64,000 nucleotides of DNA from Lonicera japonica (Eukaryota; Streptophyta; Magnoliopsida; Dipsacales; Caprifoliaceae), in assembly GCA_021464415.1 (NCBI GenBank), contig CM038471.1, positions 31,779,234 to 31,843,233 of the forward strand. Direction: 5' to 3'. Shown here piece after piece: positions 57,545 through 64,000 of this stretch. Every line of letters starts with the position of its first letter. Positions within the stretch are counted from its first letter, which is position 1. Position numbers and translations under genes: made by a program. The notes under the pieces are model-generated. The model was not told the origin of the DNA, ran no database searches, and saw only the letters and a program-made list of their open reading frames with translations.

Positions 57545-59176
57545 GGAGGTTATTGCTGTTCTTTAATTTCGATCATGATTATAATCGTTTTATAACTTGA
57601 AGATCTGTTCTCGTTTAAAATTTCGATTAATTTCATATTCGGATTTTAGTATCATGCTAGGTTTTAGTAATATCGATTAATGGGTTAATCGTTTTCTGTA
57701 GCATGTTTCTGTTTTCGTTAATCAGTTTACATATACGATATGTCCCTTTATAATCTGATTAATAGAGATCTGATATGTCAAAAACGTGATTATTGTATGA
57801 CTGTTATCGACATGTTCATGATTCTGTTAAGTCGTTTTTGATTAGGGTTCATCATATGCTGTTGTGATTTTAATTCCGCAATTATCATGTTTAGCGTTTT
57901 TCAGAATCGTTCGTTTAGGGTTTACGCAATCTGATAGACTTGATGAGATCACGGCTATCGGGTTCGTTCACGTTGATTTGATTAACGAGATAGGGCAGAT
58001 TAATGTGATTAGTCTAGACGAATCTGTCTGATAAGATCAGACACGTTTCTGGAGGAAATAATTTGAAATCGTTCAAATTTTCCACGGTGGCAGAAGTATG
58101 ATTCTCTTGCAGGTCATACACCGAGCCCGCTGACCGGCCAGCGGGACCGCCGCTGGGGTGTCCACCCCCCGGACCCCGGTTGGGGCGCTGCCCCAAACCC
58201 CGCGGGGGCGCTGCCCCTCGACCCCGTTGGGGCGCTGCCCCAAACCCCGCGGGGGCGTTGCCCCTCGACCCCTAATTGTTTATTTAATAATTGATTAAAT
58301 TTATGTTTCCTTTTATGAGTATGCAATGTGTTGTGTTATGGGATAATACTAACTTGCAGGGTTATTATTTATAGTGATATAGTATGGCCAAACTAAATAC
58401 GGCCTGCGTGTCGTCTTGTTTTTATTGTAATATATAAATACGGCCTGCGTGTCGTTTTTTTGTTTTGCAATGTAATTTCAATTACTAGTTTCAATTACTA
58501 GTCTCTTGTATTAGGATGTACAATTGATTGTATAATTACCTCGCATAGAAGATGGAGGATCCCTCATCACAAGAGAAGATAGCCAAGAACTTTGGAATGT
58601 CCAAAGCTACAAAGGATGGGAGAGCATAGTTAATTAGTAGCTTTATTTCTCTGGCCATACTATATCACATATTTTTGGTTGATGCATGTTTAAATATTCT
58701 GTTGTATTATTGTGAGACTGCATATTTATGTCCCTAGAACAAATGAAATTATTTGTGCCTTTCCAATACTGATAACTATTAATTTTATGATTATTTTAGA
58801 AGACGCCTGCCAAAACGGGGTTATCTTAAATCATCATAAATTAATAGTATGGAAGTCGGACATCCATAAATCAGAAAAGTGTTGGTTTGATTTCACGGGC
58901 CATCAAAACGGTTTTGGGCCTTGAGGCAAAGTGTTGAGAAGCCGAAACATAAGATGTAAAACTCAACAAACCAAGAATTACATAGGATGTAATTAACAAA
59001 TGTTGCTTACCTAATTAACAAAGTTTAAGTGAAAAGCCAAAGCTTTCTTAATACCTTGTGTAATATGGATCTTGGACCTACTATGTCCTATTGGGACAAT
59101 TGTGTGTAAGACATAGTAGGAATTTTTTATAAATAAGCATATTAAATGTTTGCATATGTTATTTTGCTGTAGATAG
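57545..59176 (+). other. Copia leader with GC-rich tandem repeat and inverted repeat
   Basis: The 1.6-kb untranslated leader holds two copies of a 47-bp GC-rich unit at about 58178-58272, built on GGGGCGCTGCCCC. A duplicated AAATACGGCCTGCGTGTCGT is at about 58398 and 58436. A 17-bp perfect inverted repeat, GTGATATAGTATGGCCA, is at 58374-58390 and 58652-58668. Inside that repeat is a 25-codon open frame from ATG 58552 (MEDPSSQEKIAKNF...). The leader is unusually long for a copia element. Confidence 0.7.
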
Positions 59177-60175
59177 ATGACGAACCATAACACAACCGCT
59201 TTTTCGTTGCGATCTGTCCTTGAGAAGGAAAAACTAAATACAACCAACTTCCTAGACTGGTTTAGGAATCTGAGAATTGTTCTCAAACAGGAGAGGAAAG
59301 ATTATGTCCTCGAAAATGCTATTCCTGAAGAACCAGCAGCTAATGCTCCTCGTGCACAGAAAGATGCATATCAGAAGCATCTGAATGATGATTTAGATGT
59401 TTCATGTCTCATGCTTGCTAGCATGAATGCTGATCTGCAGAAGCAGTTTGAAAACATGAATGCATTCGACATGGTTAAGGAACTAAAGAGTTTGTTTCAG
59501 GAACAAGCTCGAGTCGAACGCTTCGAGACTACTAAGTCTTTGTTTTCCTGCAAGCTTCCTGAGGGAGGCTCAGTTAGTCCTCATGTACTCAAAATGATTG
59601 GGTACATTGATCACCTAGAAAGGTTGGGGACAACTATTAGCCAAGAGCTGGCCACTGATGTCATTCTCCAGTCGCTGCCTGAGTCATATGATGGTTTCAT
59701 TATGAACTTCAATATGCACAGCTTGGAGAAGACATTAACTGAGATGCATGGGATGCTGAAAACAGCTGAGCAGAATATTGTTAAGAAAGGAAAGAATAAT
59801 GTTCTGATGGTTCAAAAGGGAAAGGGTTTCAAGAAGGGTGGAAATGGCAAAGGAAAGTCCAATGCCAAAGGCAAAGGTAAAGCTCCAGTTAAGAACTGGA
59901 AGAACAAGAAGCAAGATTCTGAGCCCAAGCCTAATCCACAAGCTGAAATGATATGTTTTCACTGCAATGAAAAGGGTCATTGGAAGAGAAACTGCAAGAA
60001 ATACCTTGACGACAAAAAGAAGGGACTAGCCCCTTCGTCTTCAGGTACTTACGTTATAGAAGTAAATGTTACTTCAGCTTCTTCTACTTCTTGGGTATTA
60101 GATACTGGTAGTGCATCTCACATTTGTGCAAATGTACAGGGACTCAAAAGGAGTAGGAAGCTGGCTAAAGGATAA
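59177..60175 (+). pseudogene. Copia gag and protease start, ended by a nonsense codon
   Basis: From ATG 59177 (MTNHNTTAFSLRSVLEKEKL) the frame encodes a UBN2/gag-type helical domain (NFLDWFRNLRIVL, LMLASMNADLQKQFENM), a Lys/Gly-rich linker, a CCHC knuckle CFHCNEKGHWKRNC near residue 261 and the protease active site LDTGSASHIC. TAA at 60173-60175 then interrupts the frame, which continues without a shift into pol. The local reading KG-stop-VDL suggests a Glu codon mutated by one base. A product ending here would be gag plus a useless protease start. Confidence 0.88.
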
Positions 60176-63142
60176 GTGGACCTACGCGTTGGAAATCGAG
60201 CAAAAGTTGCCGCTCTAGCTGTAGGAACATTTGAGATTCTTTTGCCTTCAGGATTAATTTTAGAATTAAATAATTGTTACTATGTGCCTGCTTTTAGCAG
60301 AAACATTATTTCTATTTCTTTGTTAGACGAAGAAGGTTTTGAATTCAATTTTAAGGACAAACGTTGTTCATTTTCTTTGAATAATATGCAATATGGTATT
60401 GGACAATTATTGGATGGTCTTTATATTCTAAATCTTGAAATACCTGTTTATAACGTAAATAACAAGAGAATCAAGTCTGATGATTCGAATCCTACTTATT
60501 TATGGCATTGTCGTTTAGGCCATATAAATGAGAAACGCATGTTGAAGCTCCATAAAGATGGTCTTCTAAATTCATTTGATTTTCAGTCTTTTGAACGATG
60601 TGAATCTTGTTTACTGGGAAAGATGACCAAGAGCCCTTTCAATGGAAACAATGATAGGGCAAGTGATCTTTTGGCCCTCATTCATACTGATGTATGTGGA
60701 CCACTAAACACAACTGCCAGAGGAGGATATCAGTACTTCATCACATTTACTGATGATTTCAGTAGATATGGTTATGTTTACTTGATAAAACATAAATCGG
60801 AATCTTTTGAAAAGTTCAAAGAATTTCAAAATGAGGTACAAAATCAACTTGGCAAGACTATTAAAGCTCTTCGATCAGATCGAGGAGGAGAATACTTAAG
60901 CCAAGAATTCATTGATCATCTTAAGAGTTGTGGAATTGTTTCACAACTTACTCCACCAGGAACACCACAATGGAATGGTGTATCTGAAAGGAGAAACCGA
61001 ACACTGTTAGACATGGTTCGATCAATGATGAGTCAGACATCTCTTCCAATATCATTTTGGGGATATGCTCTTGAAACCGCAGCGTTCACACTAAATAGAT
61101 CTCCATCTAAGGCTGTAGAAAAGACACCTTACGAGTTATGGACTGGAAAGGTTCCAAGTCTGTCTTTTCTAAAGATTTGGGGTTGTGACGTTTTCGTCAG
61201 ACGACTAATCACAACTAAATTGGAACCCAAATCTGATAAATGCTTCTTCGTAGGATATCCTAAGGAAACAAAAGGATATTATTTTTATAATCCAACTGAG
61301 AACAAAGTGTTTGTAGCTCGGAATGGAGTTTTCTTAGAAAGAGAGTTTCTTTCCAAAGAAAACAGTGGGAGCACTATACATCTAGAAGAAATTCGAGATG
61401 ATAGTAATCTTAATGAAGAGCCTCAACAAAGTATGCAAATAGTTGCAGAAACTCCTGAAGAAGTTACAGTCTTACGAAGGTCAAGTAGGCCACGTCGCGA
61501 ACCTGAGAGATTATCACTTTTCGTCTCAGATGAGCAAGACATAGTGTTGTTAGACAACAATGAGCCCTCGACTTTCAAAGAAGCAATGGAGAGCTCTAGT
61601 TCCGAGAAATGGCTAGAAGCCATGAAATCCGAAATGAAATCCATGGATGACAATCAAGTATGGGACTTGGTTGACATGCCAAATGGCTGTAGAGCCATAG
61701 GTTGCAAATGGGTTTTCAAAATCAAGATTGATAAAGATGGCAAGATCGATGTCTATAAAGCTCGATTGGTTGCAAAAGGATATCGACAAATCCATGGTAT
61801 TGACTATGATGAATCCTTTTCGCCAGTTGCCATGTTTAAATCAATCCGGATCCTTTTAAGCATTGCCGCATATTATGACTATGAAATATGGCAAATGGAT
61901 GTCAAAACTGCTTTCCTTAATGGATACCTAGAAGAGGATGTGTACATGACACAACCTGAAGGTTTTGTTGATCCAAGAAATGCTAACAAGGTATGCAAGC
62001 TTAAGAGATCCATATATGGTCTTAAGCAAGCATCTCGGAGCTGGAATCTTCGTTTCGATGAAACTATCAAAAAGTTTGATTTTAGAAAGAACGAAGAAGA
62101 ACCTTGTGTATACAAGAAAACTAGTGGGAGCGCGATAGTCTTTCTGGTATTGTATGTAGATGACATACTACTCATTGGGAATGATATTCCTATGCTTGAG
62201 TCTGTCAAGACCTGGCTTGGAAAATGTTTCTCAATGAAAGATTTGGGCGAGGCAGCCTACATATTAGGGATCAAGATCTATAGAGATAGATCAAGAAAAC
62301 TAATAGGACTGAGTCAAAGTAATTACCTTGACAAAGTTTTACGTAGGTTCAACATGCAAGACTCTAAAAGAGGGTTCTTGCCAATGACACATGGCACAAC
62401 ACTAAGCAAGACTCAGTGTCCTCAGACACAAGATGAGCGAGATCGCATGAGTAGAATCCCGTATGCTTCGGCTATAGGTTCTATCATGTACGCTATGTTG
62501 TGTACTCGTCCCGATGTAGCATGCGCATTGAGCGTGACTAGCAGATACCAGTCAGATCCAGGTGAGAGTCACTGGACCGCTGTCAAGAATATCCTCAAGT
62601 ACTTAAGAAGAACTAGGGATATATTCTTGATTTATGGTGGGGAAGAAGAGTTGGTTGTAAATGGGTACACGGATTCTGGTTTTCAATCAGATAAGGATGA
62701 TTTCAGATCACAATCCGGTTTTGTGTTTTGTCTCAATGGTGGAGCTGTGAGTTGGAAGAGTTCTAAGCAAGCCACAGTTGCTGATTCTACAACAGAAGCT
62801 GAATATGTTGCTGCTTCAGAAGCAGCAAAGGAAGCAGTATGGGTAAAGAAGTTTATCACTGAACTTGGTGTCATTCCTAGTAGCACCAATCCAGTGGATT
62901 TGTATTGTGACAACAATGGAGCTATTGCTCAGGCTAAAGAGCCAAGGTCGCACCAAAAATCCAAACATATTCAGAGACGTTATCACCTCATTCGTGAGTT
63001 TATCAGTAATGGTGATGTGAAGATATGCAAGGTTCCCACAGACGAGAATGTAGCTGATCCTTTGACTAAGCCACTTTCTCAAACTAAACATGATCGTCAT
63101 TTTAGTGCATTAGGCATTCGTTTTATGAATGAATGGTCCTAG
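60176..63142 (+). CDS. Copia pol: integrase, reverse transcriptase, RNase H
   Basis: The 988 codons are open and in frame with gag, so the native product would be a ~1321-aa gag-pol if the stop were read through. Order: end of protease, integrase zinc-binding (HCRLGHIN, CESCLLGKM), integrase core (HTDVCGPL, FTDDFSRYGYVY, LRSDRGGEYLS), RT (CKWVFKIK, QMDVKTAFLNG, YVDDILLIG with the box at residues 660-663, 62153-62164) and RNase H (YTDSGFQSDKDDFRS, TTEAEYVA, DNNGAIAQAKEP). The end reads NVADPLTKPL. The first codon here is GTG following the nonsense codon, not a true start. All catalytic landmarks are present. Confidence 0.92.
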   Translation: MDLRVGNRAKVAALAVGTFEILLPSGLILELNNCYYVPAFSRNIISISLLDEEGFEFNFKDKRCSFSLNNMQYGIGQLLDGLYILNLEIPVYNVNNKRIKSDDSNPTYLWHCRLGHINEKRMLKLHKDGLLNSFDFQSFERCESCLLGKMTKSPFNGNNDRASDLLALIHTDVCGPLNTTARGGYQYFITFTDDFSRYGYVYLIKHKSESFEKFKEFQNEVQNQLGKTIKALRSDRGGEYLSQEFIDHLKSCGIVSQLTPPGTPQWNGVSERRNRTLLDMVRSMMSQTSLPISFWGYALETAAFTLNRSPSKAVEKTPYELWTGKVPSLSFLKIWGCDVFVRRLITTKLEPKSDKCFFVGYPKETKGYYFYNPTENKVFVARNGVFLEREFLSKENSGSTIHLEEIRDDSNLNEEPQQSMQIVAETPEEVTVLRRSSRPRREPERLSLFVSDEQDIVLLDNNEPSTFKEAMESSSSEKWLEAMKSEMKSMDDNQVWDLVDMPNGCRAIGCKWVFKIKIDKDGKIDVYKARLVAKGYRQIHGIDYDESFSPVAMFKSIRILLSIAAYYDYEIWQMDVKTAFLNGYLEEDVYMTQPEGFVDPRNANKVCKLKRSIYGLKQASRSWNLRFDETIKKFDFRKNEEEPCVYKKTSGSAIVFLVLYVDDILLIGNDIPMLESVKTWLGKCFSMKDLGEAAYILGIKIYRDRSRKLIGLSQSNYLDKVLRRFNMQDSKRGFLPMTHGTTLSKTQCPQTQDERDRMSRIPYASAIGSIMYAMLCTRPDVACALSVTSRYQSDPGESHWTAVKNILKYLRRTRDIFLIYGGEEELVVNGYTDSGFQSDKDDFRSQSGFVFCLNGGAVSWKSSKQATVADSTTEAEYVAASEAAKEAVWVKKFITELGVIPSSTNPVDLYCDNNGAIAQAKEPRSHQKSKHIQRRYHLIREFISNGDVKICKVPTDENVADPLTKPLSQTKHDRHFSALGIRFMNEWS

Positions 63143-63145
63143 TAC

Positions 63146-63156
63146 AAGTGGGAGAC
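63146..63156 (+). other. Polypurine tract of the copia element
   Basis: AAGTGGGAGAC lies directly before the 3' LTR start at 63157, four bases after the pol stop. It is the usual plus-strand primer site in copia elements. Confidence 0.9.
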
Positions 63157-64000
63157 TGAAAGAGATATGTCCTAGGACTATTCATAGATTATGATTTGTA
63201 CTTGGATATCTTATGCTTATTTTTATTAATAAAGTTTATTTATTTTACTTTATAATCTCTTGTAAATAATATTTATTAATACTAGTTCATCAAGTACGTG
63301 ACTAGATTGTGGGATGCTAGTAATGTAATAATAATATTGTTTAGATGTCCCTAATCATGTATCAATAACCTAGGATCACGTTGATATAATGATTAGAGTA
63401 TGGGTCAGCTGATGACTATGTTCCACAAGTCATGGATATGGAGATATCAAGCTGAACATACTGATACTTGTTAGGGAACAAAGTATTGGACTGACCCGCT
63501 TTGGGGACACTGCGAGGAGTGTTACATAATGTCATCAGTGATGTTCCCCATTTGTGATATCGTATTATCCTCAGACCTGAGATCGCCATGGTTACCAACA
63601 TAGGGATTAGTATGTCAGGCATTATCAAACGTTGCTCTTGACCGAGTAATTATAAAGATGATGACCGAGCATACTATGAACTATGTAGAGGTATGTGGTT
63701 GATCAAGATGGGATTTGTCACTCTCATATATTGAGAGAGATATCGTTGGGCCCCTTGATAAGTGTAATTAATATTTGCATGGCCATGCACAAATGAGATG
63801 TCATTTGTTTTGGATTAATTATACTTAGAGATCAAGAAATAAAGATTGAACTATACAAGAATGACACTTGCCTAGTCTTGTGTTCAATCTAGATATCGAT
63901 TGACAAAAGGAGTTAATGTGTGAAATATCAATTTAAGGTTGTGTCGTTTTTGACCTTTATACCCTTTGGATAATAGTAATGTTTTACTAGAAACCGCTTA
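63157..64000 (+). repeat. 3' LTR of the copia element (cut by window end)
   Basis: It is the same as 56201-57044 at every base I compared. The last 488 bases of the LTR are outside the window. Confidence 0.95.

Larger units (their letters stand above)
48789..64000 (+). mobile_element. Ty3/gypsy Tat-type element, interrupted by a copia element
   Basis: The 5' LTR (48789-50350), primer site, leader, gag and the protease-RT-RNase H part of pol are present. At 56200/56201, just after RNase H, a copia element interrupts pol and runs past the window end. Integrase, any second RNase H and the 3' LTR should lie downstream of the copia element. The sequence before the LTR is GACAT (48784-48788), the expected left target duplication. 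Confidence 0.9.
56201..64000 (+). mobile_element. Young Ty1/copia retrotransposon, near-intact (continues past window)
   Basis: The layout is a 5' LTR, a Met-tRNA primer site, a ~1.6-kb leader, one gag-pol frame with a single nonsense codon, a polypurine tract, and a 3' LTR from 63157 to the window end. LTR starts are 6956 bp apart. The first 844 bp of both LTRs read identically. It inserted into gypsy pol after GCTAG (56196-56200), the expected left target duplication. Full length should be about 8.3 kb. Confidence 0.95.

Noticed and set aside
58014..58326. Gly/Arg/Pro-rich minus-strand frames in the copia leader
   Set aside because: They are created by the GC-rich tandem repeat.

Overview
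The window is nuclear DNA from a eudicot plant. It holds TIR-NBS-LRR (TNL) disease-resistance genes with plant-type introns, plant Ty1/copia and Ty3/gypsy (Tat-type) retrotransposons, L1-type LINEs, a SINE, MITEs, a pentatricopeptide-repeat (PPR) relic and an endogenous caulimovirid (plant pararetrovirus). The sequence cannot fix the species. AT-rich, repeat-choked intergenic DNA with nested insertions suggests a mid-sized to large genome.

Layout. 1-2.9 kb: a dispersed repeat split by a ~960-bp terminal-inverted-repeat element, then a decayed LINE. 3.4-16.3 kb: a TNL cluster. Exons 2-5 (NBS, LRR, C-terminal domain) of a minus-strand TNL are intact at 3459-6660. Its nearest TIR exon is destroyed by a copia insertion, a nonsense codon and a frameshift. 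A second TIR exon at 14259-14782 is intact, and its donor is in phase with the NBS acceptor, so it could complete an ~1143-aa TNL. A plus-strand TNL pseudogene lies head-to-head with that exon. 16.3-33.3 kb: duplicated cluster flanks, solo LTRs, a SINE with perfect target-site duplications, PPR and LINE relics, a second head-to-head TNL remnant and AT-rich tandem repeats. 33.3-35.2 kb: a transposon with 46-bp inverted repeats that carries the first part of an MBF1 coactivator gene. 35.9-37.1 kb: a solo gypsy LTR with a perfect 5-bp target duplication. 40.3-48.2 kb: a decayed, slightly more than genome-length endogenous pararetrovirus flanked by a 13-bp direct repeat.

48.4-64 kb is a nested stack. 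A second, divergent pararetrovirus fragment is split by a Tat-type gypsy element (5' LTR 48789-50350). That element is in turn split inside pol by a very young copia element (LTR 56201-57532; second LTR from 63157 to the window end, identical to the first over the 844 visible bases). The 3' half of the gypsy element and the rest of the viral fragment should lie beyond the window.

The only plausible host gene is the TNL. The copia element is close to intact, with a single in-frame stop just after its protease active site. Almost everything else is repeat history, and its order of insertion can be read from empty sites, nested breakpoints and target duplications.
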